From positions 2,959,954 through 3,023,953 of the forward strand of contig NZ_FNQB01000001.1 of NCBI RefSeq assembly GCF_900107455.1: a DNA stretch of 64,000 bases. The letters are read 5' to 3'. The position numbers were made by a program, and so were the translations under genes. The stretch's first letter is position 1. Every line of letters begins with the position of its first letter. Below, one piece after another: positions 1 to 9,261 of this stretch. The DNA is from Asanoa ishikariensis. Lineage in GTDB: Bacteria > Actinomycetota > Actinomycetes > Mycobacteriales > Micromonosporaceae. Under the pieces are notes generated by a model that was not told the origin of the DNA, searched no databases, and worked only from the letters and a program-made list of their open reading frames with translations.

Positions 1-1082
1 ATGTCGCCGACTTCCCGGCCCTCACGGGGCTCGAGGAGGAGTGGCGGTTCACGCCGCTGAAGCGGATGCGCGGTCTCGCGACCGGCACCCCGGCGGCGGA
101 GACCACCCTGCGCTACGAGCACGACGGCCTGCCGGCCGGCGTGACCGTGTCGGAACTGGCCAAGGGCGACGAGCGGATCGGCCGCGTGCTGGTCCCGTTC
201 GACCGGGTCAGCGCGCTGGGCTACGGCGGCGCCGCCGGCGCGACGCTGATCGCGGTCGCGCCCGAGGCCGAGCCGGCCGAGCCGGCGACGGTCCGGGTGA
301 TCGGCGGCGGCGCGGGTGTCGCGTACGCGCACACCGTGGTCGAGGTGGGCCGCTTCGCCAAGGCGACGCTGGTCGTCGAGCAGGTCGGTTCGACCACGCT
401 CGCCGACAACGTCGAGGTCGACGTCGCCGACGGGGCCCAGCTCACGCTGATCACCGTGGCCGACTGGGCGTCCGACGCGGTGCAGGCCCAGCACATCAAG
501 TTCCGGCTCGGGCGGGACGCCCGGGTCACCCATGTGCAGGTCAGCCTCGGCGGCGACCTGATCCGCCAGTTCACCAGCGTGGAATACGCGGGTCGCGGCG
601 GCGACGCGGAGCTCTACGGGCTCTACTTCGCCGACGGTGACCAGCACCTGGAGCACCGCCAGTTGGTCGACCACAGCATCCCGGACTGCCGCAGCTACGT
701 CGGCTACCGCGGCGCGCTCCAGGGCGACGGCGCGCACACCGTGTGGGTCGGCGACGTGCTGATCCAGACGGCGGCGACCGGCACCGACACGTACGAGATC
801 AACCGCAACCTGGTGCTCAGCGACGGCGCCCGGGCCGACTCCGTCCCGAACCTGGAGATCGAGACCGGCGAGATCGTCGGTGCCGGACACGCCAGCGCGA
901 CCGGTCGGTTCGACGACGAGCAGCTCTTCTACCTGATGGCCCGGGGCATCCCCGAGCACGAGGCGCGCAGGCTGGTCGTCCGCGGCTTCTTCGCCGAGCT
1001 GCTCCAGAAGATCCCGGTCGAGTCGCTCCGCGACCGCCTCGGCGACGCCATCGAGGCCCGCTTGGCGAAGGGCGACCAGTGA
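1..1082 (+). CDS. sufD: SufD, Fe-S cluster assembly scaffold subunit (5' end outside window)
   Basis: Subunit of the SufBCD scaffold that assembles iron-sulfur clusters in the cytoplasm. The reading frame is already open at base 3, with the SufD-like stretch EEEWRFTPLKR near the window edge, so the true start lies upstream. The rest is the beta-helical SufB/SufD core; the C-terminal part carries NLEIETGEI and a GHASATGRFDDEQLFYLMAR-type segment typical of SufD, followed by the helical end that contacts SufC. It is the first visible gene of a tightly packed operon; sufB would be expected just upstream. The stop overlaps the next start as GTGA. Confidence 0.95.
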   Translation, partial: VADFPALTGLEEEWRFTPLKRMRGLATGTPAAETTLRYEHDGLPAGVTVSELAKGDERIGRVLVPFDRVSALGYGGAAGATLIAVAPEAEPAEPATVRVIGGGAGVAYAHTVVEVGRFAKATLVVEQVGSTTLADNVEVDVADGAQLTLITVADWASDAVQAQHIKFRLGRDARVTHVQVSLGGDLIRQFTSVEYAGRGGDAELYGLYFADGDQHLEHRQLVDHSIPDCRSYVGYRGALQGDGAHTVWVGDVLIQTAATGTDTYEINRNLVLSDGARADSVPNLEIETGEIVGAGHASATGRFDDEQLFYLMARGIPEHEARRLVVRGFFAELLQKIPVESLRDRLGDAIEARLAKGDQ

Positions 1083-1414
1083 GCTTCATCCGCCTGTGCT
1101 CCGTCGAAGACGTGCCGAAGGGCACGGCGATCAAGGCCGTCACCGACGACCTCGAGCTCGCCGTCGTCCACGGTGAGGACGACAACTTCTACGCCGTCTA
1201 CGACGAGTGCTCGCACGCCGCCGTCGCCCTCTCCGAGGGCGAGGTCGACGGGCGCACGCTGGAGTGCTGGCTGCACGGGTCGCGTTTCGACCTGCGCACC
1301 GGCGAGCCGACCGGGCTGCCGGCGACCGAACCTGTTCCCGTCTATCCAGTCGAAGTCCGTGACGGCGAGGTCTACGTCTCCCTCACGCCGAGCAATGGAG
1401 TTATGCCCGCATGA
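1079..1414 (+). CDS. Rieske-type ferredoxin of the SUF operon
   Basis: Small 111-residue Rieske [2Fe-2S] protein. Ligand pairs are visible as C-S-H (CSHAAVAL) and C-W-L-H (LECWLHGSRF), the normal C-x-H...C-x2-H pattern, and the length fits a non-heme oxygenase ferredoxin. The start is GTG at 1079, overlapping the sufD stop (GTGA). Rieske genes between sufD and sufC are common in actinobacterial SUF operons; the role there, electron supply during cluster assembly or a cluster carrier, is inferred. The stop overlaps the sufC start as ATGA. Confidence 0.9.
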   Translation: MSFIRLCSVEDVPKGTAIKAVTDDLELAVVHGEDDNFYAVYDECSHAAVALSEGEVDGRTLECWLHGSRFDLRTGEPTGLPATEPVPVYPVEVRDGEVYVSLTPSNGVMPA

Positions 1415-2184
1415 GCAACCTGGAGATCCGCGGCCTGAAGGTCTCGGTCAAGCTGCCCGACGGCCAGCTCAAGCCGATCCTGGCGGGCGTCGACCTCACG
1501 GTTCGCGCCGGGGAGACCCACGCGATCATGGGCCCCAACGGCTCGGGCAAGTCGACGCTGGCCTACTCGATCGCCGGCCACCCGAAGTACCAGATCACCG
1601 GCGGCTCGGTGACGCTGGACGGCGCCGACGTGCTGTCGATGACCGTCGACGAGCGTGCCCGCGCCGGCCTGTTCCTCGCGATGCAGTACCCGGTCGAGGT
1701 CCCCGGCGTCTCGGTGGCCAACTTCCTGCGCACCGCGAAGACCGCCATCGACGGCGAGGCGCCCAAGCTGCGCACCTGGGCCGGCGAGCTGCGCGGCGCG
1801 ATGGAGCGGCTGCAGATGGACCCGGCGTTCGCCCAGCGCAACGTCAACGAGGGCTTCTCCGGCGGTGAGAAGAAGCGGCACGAGATCGTCCAGCTCGAAC
1901 TGCTCAAGCCGAAGATCGCGATCCTCGACGAGACCGACTCCGGCCTCGACATCGACGCGCTGCGCGTGGTCAGCGAGGGCGTCAACCGGATCGGCGCGAC
2001 CGGCGAGACCGGCCTGCTGCTGATCACCCACTACACCCGCATCCTGCGCTACATCACCCCCGACTACGTGCACGTCTTCGCCCGGGGCCGGATCGTCGAA
2101 GAGGGCGGCCCGGAGCTGGCGGAGAAGCTCGAAGCCGAGGGTTACGAGCGCTACCTGGCGGAAACCGGTCCGGCCACGGCCTGA
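1411..2184 (+). CDS. sufC: SufC, ABC-type ATPase of the Fe-S scaffold
   Basis: Cytoplasmic ABC ATPase that powers the SufBCD scaffold, 257 residues. Walker A is GPNGSGKST, the signature is FSGGEKKRHE, and Walker B with D-loop is ILDETDSGLDID, all SufC-typical (no membrane partner, TDSGLD). It starts inside the Rieske stop codon (ATGA) and lies 25 bases before sufS, so it is translated as part of the SUF operon. Confidence 0.97.
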   Translation: MSNLEIRGLKVSVKLPDGQLKPILAGVDLTVRAGETHAIMGPNGSGKSTLAYSIAGHPKYQITGGSVTLDGADVLSMTVDERARAGLFLAMQYPVEVPGVSVANFLRTAKTAIDGEAPKLRTWAGELRGAMERLQMDPAFAQRNVNEGFSGGEKKRHEIVQLELLKPKIAILDETDSGLDIDALRVVSEGVNRIGATGETGLLLITHYTRILRYITPDYVHVFARGRIVEEGGPELAEKLEAEGYERYLAETGPATA

Positions 2185-2209
2185 TCGACGCACGAAGGGC
2201 TGCCCAGTC

Positions 2210-3487
2210 ATGACGTCTCTCGCGATCCCGTCGACGTTCGACGTCGCCGCGCTGCGCGCCGACTTCCCGATCCTCGGTCGGGAGGTCAACGGCCACCCGC
2301 TGGTCTATCTGGACAGCGCCAACACGTCCCAGAAACCTCGCCAGGTGCTCGATGTCATGCGGACGCACCACGAGCGGCACAACGGCAACGTGTCCCGCTC
2401 GGTGCACACGCTGGGCACCGAGGCGACGCTCGCCTACGAGGGCGCGCGCGAGAAGGTGGCCGCGTTCATCAACGCGCCGGCCGCGTCCGAGGTGGTGTTC
2501 GGCAAGAACTCCACCGAGGCGATCAACCTGCTCGCGTACGCCTTCTCGAACGCCTCGGCGACCGCGGACAGTGATCCCCGGTTCCGCCTCGGCCCCGGCG
2601 ACGAAGTGGTGATCTCCGAGATGGAGCATCACTCCAACATCGTCCCGTGGCAGCTTCTGTGCGAGCGCACCGGCGCGACTCTGCGCTGGTTCCGGGTCAC
2701 CGACGACGGCCGGCTCGACGAGTCGGAGCTCGACGACCTGGTCAACGAGCGCACCAAGCTGGTCTCGATCGTGCACATGTCCAACATCCTGGGCACGATC
2801 AACGACCCGGCCAGGATCGTCGCGCGGGCGCACGAGGTCGGCGCGCTGGTGCTGCTCGACGGCTCGCAGTCGGTGCCGCACTTCCCGGTCGACGTGCAGG
2901 CGCTCGGCGTCGACTTCATCGCGTTCACCGGGCACAAAATGCTCGGGCCGACCGGCATCGGCGTGCTCTGGGGCCGGGCCGGCCTGCTCGACGCGATGCC
3001 GCCGGTGCTCGGTGGCGGGTCGATGATCGAGACCGTGACGATGGAGAAGTCGACGTTCGCGCCGGCTCCGGCCAGGTTCGAGGCCGGCACGCCGCCGATC
3101 GTCGAGGCGGTCGGGCTGGGCGCGGCGATCGACTATCTCAACGACATCGGCATGGCCGCGGTGCAGGCCCACGAGCACGAGATCACCGCGTACGCCCTGG
3201 AGGCGCTCGCCACGGTGCCGACACTGCGGATCTTCGGGCCCACCACCCCCGAGGGGCGTGGCGGCACGATCTCGTTCGCGCTGGAGGGCATCCACCCGCA
3301 CGACGTCGGCCAGGTGCTCGACGACGAGGGTGTGGAGGTGCGGGTCGGCCACCACTGCGCGCGGCCGGTCTGCGTGCGCTACGGAGTGCCCGCGACCACC
3401 CGCGCGTCGTTCTACGTCTACACGACGACCGAGGAGGTCGACGCGCTCGTGCGGGGCCTCGATCGGGTGCGAAAGGTGTTCGGCTGA
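2210..3487 (+). CDS. sufS: SufS, group II cysteine desulfurase
   Basis: PLP enzyme that takes sulfur from L-cysteine as a persulfide and passes it to SufU. 425 residues. The PLP lysine sits in FTGHKMLGPTGIG and the catalytic cysteine in VGHHCARPVC near the C-terminus. Housekeeping desulfurase of the SUF pathway. It ends one base into sufU (TGATG), consistent with coupled translation. Confidence 0.97.
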   Translation: MTSLAIPSTFDVAALRADFPILGREVNGHPLVYLDSANTSQKPRQVLDVMRTHHERHNGNVSRSVHTLGTEATLAYEGAREKVAAFINAPAASEVVFGKNSTEAINLLAYAFSNASATADSDPRFRLGPGDEVVISEMEHHSNIVPWQLLCERTGATLRWFRVTDDGRLDESELDDLVNERTKLVSIVHMSNILGTINDPARIVARAHEVGALVLLDGSQSVPHFPVDVQALGVDFIAFTGHKMLGPTGIGVLWGRAGLLDAMPPVLGGGSMIETVTMEKSTFAPAPARFEAGTPPIVEAVGLGAAIDYLNDIGMAAVQAHEHEITAYALEALATVPTLRIFGPTTPEGRGGTISFALEGIHPHDVGQVLDDEGVEVRVGHHCARPVCVRYGVPATTRASFYVYTTTEEVDALVRGLDRVRKVFG

Positions 3488-3945
3488 TGCAGTTCGACCA
3501 GCTATACCAGGAGATCATCCTGGAGCACTACAAGCGGCCGCACGGTCGCGGGCTCCGGGAGCCGTTCGGCGGCGAGGCGCACCACGTCAACCCGACCTGC
3601 GGTGACGAGGTGACGATCCGGGTCGCCGTGGCCGGCGACAAGCTGACGGACGTCTCGTACGAGGGGATGGGCTGCTCGATCAGCCAGGCCTCGGCGAGTG
3701 TCCTGCACGACCTGCTGGCCACGCTGCCGGTCGACGAGGCACTCAAGGTGCACGACGCGTTCGTCGAGCTGATGCAGGGCCGCGGCCAGGTCGAGCCGGA
3801 CGAGGAATTGTTGGGTGACGGCGTGGCGTTCTCCGGAGTGGCACGTTATCCGGCGCGCGTGAAGTGCGCGCTGCTGCCCTGGATGGCGTTCAAGGACGCG
3901 GCGGTTCGCGCCGGCGTCACAGTGGGACCCGAGGTGAAGGCATGA
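3487..3945 (+). CDS. sufU: SufU, zinc-dependent sulfurtransferase partner of SufS
   Basis: Accepts the persulfide from SufS and delivers it to the SufBCD scaffold. 152 residues starting MQFDQLYQEIILEHYKRP, the standard SufU/IscU-like N-terminus. The three zinc/active-site cysteines are seen in NPTCGDEV, GMGCSIS and VKCALLPW. It starts within the sufS stop and ends as an ATGA overlap with sufT. Confidence 0.95.
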   Translation: MQFDQLYQEIILEHYKRPHGRGLREPFGGEAHHVNPTCGDEVTIRVAVAGDKLTDVSYEGMGCSISQASASVLHDLLATLPVDEALKVHDAFVELMQGRGQVEPDEELLGDGVAFSGVARYPARVKCALLPWMAFKDAAVRAGVTVGPEVKA

Positions 3946-4292
3946 GTGAAGAGACTGTGACCCCTGCTAAGGCGTCGGTCGACGTGGTCGAAGAGGCGAT
4001 GAAGGACGTCGTCGACCCGGAGCTCGGGATCAACGTCGTCGACCTCGGCCTGGTGTACGGCGTACACATCGACGACGAGAACGTCGCCACCCTGGACATG
4101 ACGCTGACGTCGGCGGCCTGCCCGCTGACCGACGTGATCGAGGACCAGACCCGGGCGGCCCTGACCACCGGCCCCGGCGGCGGCGTGGTCAGCGACTTCC
4201 GGATCAACTGGGTCTGGCTGCCGCCGTGGGGCCCAGACAAGATCACCGACGAGGGCCGCGACCAGCTCCGGTCGCTCGGCTTCAACGTCTGA
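3942..4292 (+). CDS. sufT: SufT-like MIP18/DUF59 metal-sulfur cluster protein
   Basis: 116-residue DUF59 protein of the Fe-S maturation factor group. The domain is shown by VDPELGINVVDLGLVYG and the conserved cysteine in TSAACPLTDVIE. ATG at 3942 overlaps the sufU stop, so it closes the SUF operon. The family takes part in late Fe-S cluster maturation or delivery. A longer in-frame upstream extension exists but is only sufU sequence in another frame. Confidence 0.9.
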   Translation: MSEETVTPAKASVDVVEEAMKDVVDPELGINVVDLGLVYGVHIDDENVATLDMTLTSAACPLTDVIEDQTRAALTTGPGGGVVSDFRINWVWLPPWGPDKITDEGRDQLRSLGFNV

Positions 4293-4293
4293 G

Positions 4294-5016
4294 TCAACCG
4301 CTCACCGCACCCTCCCGCGCCGCTGGCACGGGAGGGTTCGCGTAGGTGGCGTCGAACGTCCCGTCGACGATCTGCGCGGCGTTCGGCACACGGGCCAACC
4401 GCCCGAAGCCGAGCACGTACGCCCGCATGCGCGACTGGAGCTTGGCCAGGTCGGCACGGCAGGCGGCGGCCTCCGGCCAGCCGGTGTCGCCGTCATGGGT
4501 CGCTTCCCAGGCCGCGAGCAGCGGGTGCCACCGCGTCAGGAACGGGCGTAGCTCGCTGTTGAGCATCGCGATGGCCAGGTGCTCGACGGTCGGGTCGCTG
4601 CCGGTGCGCCGCGAGGGCTGGGTCTCCTTCAGGATCTCCCGGGTCAGCTCGAACACCCCGTGGATCGAGCTGAGGGCCTCGCGCAGGTGACCGACGCCGG
4701 GATCGAGCCGCTGCGTGGCGACCCGCGTGACGGTCTCGACGAAGAGCTTCCACGCCACCTGCTCGCTCTCGCGGGTGACGGTGAAGTTCAGCTCGCTGAA
4801 CTGCGGCACGGTGATCTTGACGTCGGTGAGCCGGACCGTCTGGTTGAGACTGTGCACGACCAGCGCGGCCACGAGCCCGGCGAACCCTCCGGCGACGACG
4901 AACAACCCGGCGCCCGTCAATTGGCTGCCCAGGTAGACGCCGAGGCCGCCCAACGCACCACCGAGGGCGCCCAGCAGCACCCGGGCCCAGCGCGTTTGCA
5001 GCCAACCAGCGATCAC
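4294..5016 (-). CDS. Membrane-anchored protein of unknown function
   Basis: 240 residues. Two hydrophobic segments at about 11-30 and 34-55 (ALGGALGGLGVYLGSQ and GLFVVAGGFAGLVAALV) form an N-terminal hairpin. The rest is a soluble, mainly helical domain with a conserved-looking stretch around MLNSELRPFLTRWHPLLAAW. I do not recognise a catalytic motif. The start overlaps the stop of the upstream transglutaminase-like gene (ATGA), so it is the last gene of the MoxR/DUF58 operon and is likely to act with it at the cell envelope. Confidence 0.75.
   Translation of the reverse strand: MIAGWLQTRWARVLLGALGGALGGLGVYLGSQLTGAGLFVVAGGFAGLVAALVVHSLNQTVRLTDVKITVPQFSELNFTVTRESEQVAWKLFVETVTRVATQRLDPGVGHLREALSSIHGVFELTREILKETQPSRRTGSDPTVEHLAIAMLNSELRPFLTRWHPLLAAWEATHDGDTGWPEAAACRADLAKLQSRMRAYVLGFGRLARVPNAAQIVDGTFDATYANPPVPAAREGAVSG
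4309..4337. terminator. GC-rich hairpin between convergent operons
   Basis: Perfect 9-bp inverted repeat (ACCCTCCCG / CGGGAGGGT) with an 11-base loop, 17 bases past the SUF stop. It has no long U tract and sits inside the last codons of the convergent membrane-protein gene. It could end transcription from both sides. The repeat is seen; terminator function is inferred. Confidence 0.5.
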
Positions 5017-7088
5017 GTGGCCTCCCTCAGGTCCGCTCTATTCCATCGTGGACGCCGACCCGACGCAACGGCCCGTACGGTCCACAGCCGCGCTGGTGCG
5101 AGCCGTCGGACCGACCGGCGCACCGGATGGTCGAGCCTTTCGACCCGGGGTCTGATCCGGTCGGCGAGGACCCAGGCCGCCTCGGCGATGTCGGCGCCGA
5201 CCGGCTCGCCCGCGAATCCGGCGTGGTCGGCGAGCACGGCGAGCGCCGCCACGTCCGCCGCCGCTCCCGGGCAGACCTTGGCGGCGTGGTCGGCCAACTG
5301 GCCGTTGGTCCGCACCGCGATCCCCGGCGTGCGGCCGCGCAGCGCTTCCAGCACGTCCCACCAGGCGTTCACGGCCCGGGTCCGCGGGTCCGCCGCCCGT
5401 CGTCGGCTGCGGCGGCGCAGCGGTGGCGCCGCCAGCACGGTGACCAGGTAGGCGGCCACCGCCAGCAGGACGACCGCCAACAGGTACGAGGCGGGCAGGC
5501 CGGCTCCGGTCGCCCCGCCGGTCTCGCCGCCACCGGTGTCGTCGGGCGAGGACGCGGCGCTGGCCGACGGCCGCGCGTCCGGTGCGGCGGTGGCGCTCGG
5601 TGTCGGCGCGGGGCTCGGCCGGACGGACTTCGTCACCGCCGGGGCCGGTGCCGCAGCCGCGCCAGGCTGGGGCGCCGGCTCGTAGCCCCGCCAGCCCTCG
5701 GGCAGGAGCACCTCCGGCCAGACCCGGACGTCGCGCCCGCGGACCACCAGCGCCGGGCCTTCGCGAGTGCCGGGCGCGAAGCCCACGACGATCCGGCTCG
5801 GCCGGCCCAGCCGGCGGGCGACCAGCGCGAAGGCGACGGCATACTGCTCGGCCCCACCCACCGCCGTGCCCGACAGCAGCCGGTCGACGTGGCCGTACGA
5901 GTGCCCGCCCGGCGCGGCGGGGTCGGTGCGGCCGTGGCGGCGCAGCCGCGTCTCGAGCGCGTCGAGCGGCGCGGACTCACCGGTCACCTCGCCCGCCAGC
6001 GCCACGACGGACGCCGGTACCGGCGCCGGCAGCGCCGTCTCCCCAGGGCTGACCCGATCCGACGCCCGACCGGAGGACACCGCGTAGTGCCGTCCTGGTC
6101 GGAGCCGTTCGGTGGAGAGCAACGTCCCGGTTTCCTCGTCGACCGCGTCGACGCCGTCGTGCAGCCGGACGGGCACGTCCGCGGCCGGCAGGAAGTAGCC
6201 GTCCAACTCGTCGATCACGAAGTTCTGGCGCACCGGCACGCCGGTCACGGTCCCGGCACCGGTGCCCAGTCCCGCCGGGACGAACCGCGGTCGTGACATC
6301 GTCCAGTCCTGGCCGTCGAACCGGTCAAGGACCGCCAGCCGCCATGGCCGAGGACTGCTCGTCTCCACCGTGAAGAGGCGCGCGTCGGGTCTGGCACGGT
6401 AGCCCGGCACCCGGTCGAGCGGGTTCAGGTCGGCCCGGACGCTGATCGGCACCGCGAGCCGGTCGCGCGGGTCGTACGGGTCGCCGCCGAGCCGTTGGCC
6501 GGCCGTGATCCCGGCACCGGCGACGACCGCGACCACGGCGGCGACCGCCGGCACGACACGCGGCGTGCGCCGCCGGCGGACGACAGCCAGCGTCGCGATC
6601 GCGGCGACGAGCCCGAGCACCGGCGCGACCGCCGTCCGGGTGACGACGGGCGCGACGAAAGCGGACGCGGCGACCAGGGTCAGCACGGCCGGCACGCCGG
6701 GTGCCAGGGCGGAGCGGGTGCGCAGCGCGAGGTGGGTGCCGGCGGCCGCTGTCAGCCACGTCGCGGCCGCCACGACGAGCACGAGATCGGGCCGGGGCTG
6801 TGCGGGCAGGGTGATGTTCAACAGTCGGCGCGGCCCGTCGACCAACGCGTCGGCCAGGGCGGCCGGCGCCTGACCGTGGACGAGCGCCAGCAGCAGCGGC
6901 GCCACGACGTGGGCCACCGCCAGCAGGCGGGGTCCGAATCGGGCCGCCACGGTCAGCAGGACGACCGGCACGACGCTGGCCAGGACGACCGGGGCGACCA
7001 GGACCGGCCAGTCGAAGCCTGCCGCGAACGCCCAGCCCGCGGACGCCGAGGCGACGGCGACAGCCACGGCGCTGACGGACCGGTTCAC
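5013..7088 (-). CDS. TgpA-like membrane protein with degenerate transglutaminase domain
   Basis: About 691 residues: several N-terminal membrane helices (DUF3488-like), a transglutaminase-like domain at about 330-475, a Pro/Ala/Ser linker, one more membrane helix, and a basic cytoplasmic tail like DUF4129. In place of the catalytic triad I read Ala in GGAEQYAVAF (residue about 413, codon GCC), Arg in RDVRVWPEV (about 455) and Glu in WRGYEPAP (about 470), so Cys, His and Asp are all replaced and protease or transglutaminase chemistry is unlikely. GTG at 7088 gives a GTGA overlap with the DUF58 stop and has GGAAG 7 bases upstream; an ATG at 7115 is less likely. Confidence 0.85.
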   Translation of the reverse strand: MNRSVSAVAVAVASASAGWAFAAGFDWPVLVAPVVLASVVPVVLLTVAARFGPRLLAVAHVVAPLLLALVHGQAPAALADALVDGPRRLLNITLPAQPRPDLVLVVAAATWLTAAAGTHLALRTRSALAPGVPAVLTLVAASAFVAPVVTRTAVAPVLGLVAAIATLAVVRRRRTPRVVPAVAAVVAVVAGAGITAGQRLGGDPYDPRDRLAVPISVRADLNPLDRVPGYRARPDARLFTVETSSPRPWRLAVLDRFDGQDWTMSRPRFVPAGLGTGAGTVTGVPVRQNFVIDELDGYFLPAADVPVRLHDGVDAVDEETGTLLSTERLRPGRHYAVSSGRASDRVSPGETALPAPVPASVVALAGEVTGESAPLDALETRLRRHGRTDPAAPGGHSYGHVDRLLSGTAVGGAEQYAVAFALVARRLGRPSRIVVGFAPGTREGPALVVRGRDVRVWPEVLLPEGWRGYEPAPQPGAAAAPAPAVTKSVRPSPAPTPSATAAPDARPSASAASSPDDTGGGETGGATGAGLPASYLLAVVLLAVAAYLVTVLAAPPLRRRSRRRAADPRTRAVNAWWDVLEALRGRTPGIAVRTNGQLADHAAKVCPGAAADVAALAVLADHAGFAGEPVGADIAEAAWVLADRIRPRVERLDHPVRRSVRRLAPARLWTVRAVASGRRPRWNRADLREAT

Positions 7089-8134
7089 CGGATGCTTCCG
7101 GCCGCGACCGGCCATCCGGCCGCGGCCTCCTCCAGCGACGCGGGGGCCAACTCCGCTCCGAACCGCACGACGAGCGGCCGGCGTCCGGTCAGCCCGGCGG
7201 CGACCAGCGCGTCGCCGACCGGCCCGTGGCCGGTGATCAACGTGACCGGCCCGGCCGAGGCGCGACCACGGGCCGGGGTCCGCTCCGGAGCGCCCGGCGC
7301 GACGTCGGTGAGGGTGTCGAGCAGGCGCAGGCGGTCAGCACCGGTGGCCGCACCGGTCAGCCGCAGGCCCGACGTGGTGGACAGGTTGGTCGGCAGGCCG
7401 GCGTCCACGGCTGCCAGGAGGATCGACGTGGCCAGGTCGACCGCGTCCTCGAAGGCGGCGCCGGTGCGAAAGGCGTCGGGGCGGGTGTCGAGCACGACCG
7501 TCACCGTCGCGACCTCGACTTCGGCGTGCTCGCGCACCAGCAGCACGGCGAGGTCGGAGCGCGCGCTGGCGAGCCAGTGGATGCGGCGCGGGTCGTCGCC
7601 GATGACGTACTCGCGGAGGCCGACCATCAGCGAGCCGTCGTGGGACCGTCGCCGGCCGGACCGCGATCCGGTCGCCGACCCGCGGCACCAGGAGACGTCG
7701 ACCGGGACGATCCGCGGGCGGACCCGGACGGTGGTCCCGGTGCCGACGGCACGCCGCCGCTCGTACAGGCCGAAGGGGTCGCCGTCGACCGTTTCGAGCG
7801 GGCCGATGGCGACCGTCCCGCGCTGGTGCACGGGCACGACCAGGTCACCGGTGAACGGATGACGGGCGTCGCCGACCGGCAGCAGCGCGTCCTGAAGCGG
7901 CTTGCGGGTCGGCTCGACAACGATGTGGACGGTGCCGCCACGGTGGAGCTCGGCGGGCTCAACCCGGACCCACGCGGCCACCTGTGCCCGGCCGAGCAGC
8001 GTGAGTGCACCGGCGGCCAGCGCGAACAGGCCGGCCGCCGCGATCGCCAGCGATCCGGGGTAGCGCAGCGGCACGGCCAACCCGGCCAGCGCCAGCGTGC
8101 CGACCGCGACCTGCCGGCCGACCGGGGTCAGCAC
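7085..8134 (-). CDS. DUF58 domain protein
   Basis: 349 residues. Two N-terminal hydrophobic segments are followed by a long soluble part with the DUF58 hallmark GDDPRRIHWLASAR and the following LAVLLVREHAE. DUF58 proteins act with MoxR ATPases and often have a von Willebrand-like fold; their precise role is poorly defined, but many affect the cell envelope. The GTG start overlaps the end of moxR by 7 bases and the stop overlaps the next gene, giving a four-gene operon. Confidence 0.9.
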   Translation of the reverse strand: MLTPVGRQVAVGTLALAGLAVPLRYPGSLAIAAAGLFALAAGALTLLGRAQVAAWVRVEPAELHRGGTVHIVVEPTRKPLQDALLPVGDARHPFTGDLVVPVHQRGTVAIGPLETVDGDPFGLYERRRAVGTGTTVRVRPRIVPVDVSWCRGSATGSRSGRRRSHDGSLMVGLREYVIGDDPRRIHWLASARSDLAVLLVREHAEVEVATVTVVLDTRPDAFRTGAAFEDAVDLATSILLAAVDAGLPTNLSTTSGLRLTGAATGADRLRLLDTLTDVAPGAPERTPARGRASAGPVTLITGHGPVGDALVAAGLTGRRPLVVRFGAELAPASLEEAAAGWPVAAGSIR

Positions 8135-9075
8135 GGGATGCCGGCGCGGGCCGTTATCCGGGGAACCGTGATGGTGCCCAGCACGCGGCGCACGAGGTCC
8201 TCGACGTCGACCCCGGCCACCTCCGCGCGGGGGGTGCGCACCAGCCGGTGGGCCAGCACGGGCACGGCCAGGTCGTACACGTCGTCGGCCACGACGTAGC
8301 CCCGCCCGAATACCGCCGCGCGCACCCGGGCCAACCGCACCAGCGCCTTGCTGGCTCGCGGGCTGGCGCCGAGCTCCAACTCCGGGAGCCGGCGCGTGGC
8401 CGCGACAATCTCCACGACGTACGCGAGCAGGGCGTCGTCGACGTAGACATCGCGCGCGAAGGCCGCGACGGCCTCGATCGTGGCGGGATCAGCGGCGGGC
8501 CGGGCCGGCGCGGCCGCGGTGTCGCTCCGCAACATCGTGAGCTCGTCCTGCGGCGCCGGGTAGCCCAGGCTCAGCCGGACCGCGAAACGGTCGAGCTGGG
8601 CCTCCGGAAGCGGGAACGTGCCGGCCATCTCGACCGGGTTCTGCGTGGCGATGACCATGAAGGGCCGCGGCACGTCCCGGTCCCGGCCGTCGACCGTCAC
8701 CTGGCGTTCCTCCATGACCTGGAGCAGCGCCGACTGGGTCTTCGGCGAAGCACGGTTCACCTCGTCGCACAGGACGACGTTGGCGAAGATGGGACCCGGG
8801 CGGAACTCCTCGCCGGCGTCGCGGCGGTAGACCATCGTGCCGAGGATGTCGGTGGGCAGCAGGTCGGGGGTGAACTGGATCCGGTTCATCGTGGCGCCGA
8901 ACGCCTCCGCCAGCGCCCGGGCGAGCGACGTCTTGCCCACGCCTGGCACGTCCTCGATGAGCAGGTGTCCCTGCGCGAGCAGGCAGAGGACGGCGGCCTG
9001 GACGGCGGAGGTCTTGCCGACGATGGTGCACTCGACGCGGGCGACGAGGGCGGCGAACAGCTCAGGCAGGGACAT
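8128..9075 (-). CDS. MoxR-family AAA+ ATPase
   Basis: 315 residues starting MSLPELFAAL at ATG 9075. Walker A is EDVPGVGKTS, Walker B FANVVLCDEVNRA, sensor 1 VIATQNPVEMAGTFPLPEAQ and the arginine-finger region LDRFAVRL, all characteristic of MoxR. It is thought to act as a chaperone-like ATPase for the DUF58 partner. First gene of the minus-strand operon; an open frame extends 28 codons upstream, but family alignment supports the internal ATG. Confidence 0.93.
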   Translation of the reverse strand: MSLPELFAALVARVECTIVGKTSAVQAAVLCLLAQGHLLIEDVPGVGKTSLARALAEAFGATMNRIQFTPDLLPTDILGTMVYRRDAGEEFRPGPIFANVVLCDEVNRASPKTQSALLQVMEERQVTVDGRDRDVPRPFMVIATQNPVEMAGTFPLPEAQLDRFAVRLSLGYPAPQDELTMLRSDTAAAPARPAADPATIEAVAAFARDVYVDDALLAYVVEIVAATRRLPELELGASPRASKALVRLARVRAAVFGRGYVVADDVYDLAVPVLAHRLVRTPRAEVAGVDVEDLVRRVLGTITVPRITARAGIPC

Positions 9076-9261
9076 GGGGCTCTCTGGCGGAGTGCGGGCG
9101 GTGGCCCGGCAAGGATGGCGCGCGTTGGCCTCGCGCGGGGGTGGGACGGCAGGAACCAACCGTTCGACCTAACCCGGGCGGTCGCATAGGGCACCTGAAC
9201 GGCGTACCCGCTGGTCCCGTCGGTTCCGTGTCGTCAGACCGCCGGTCTACGGTCACCCGTC

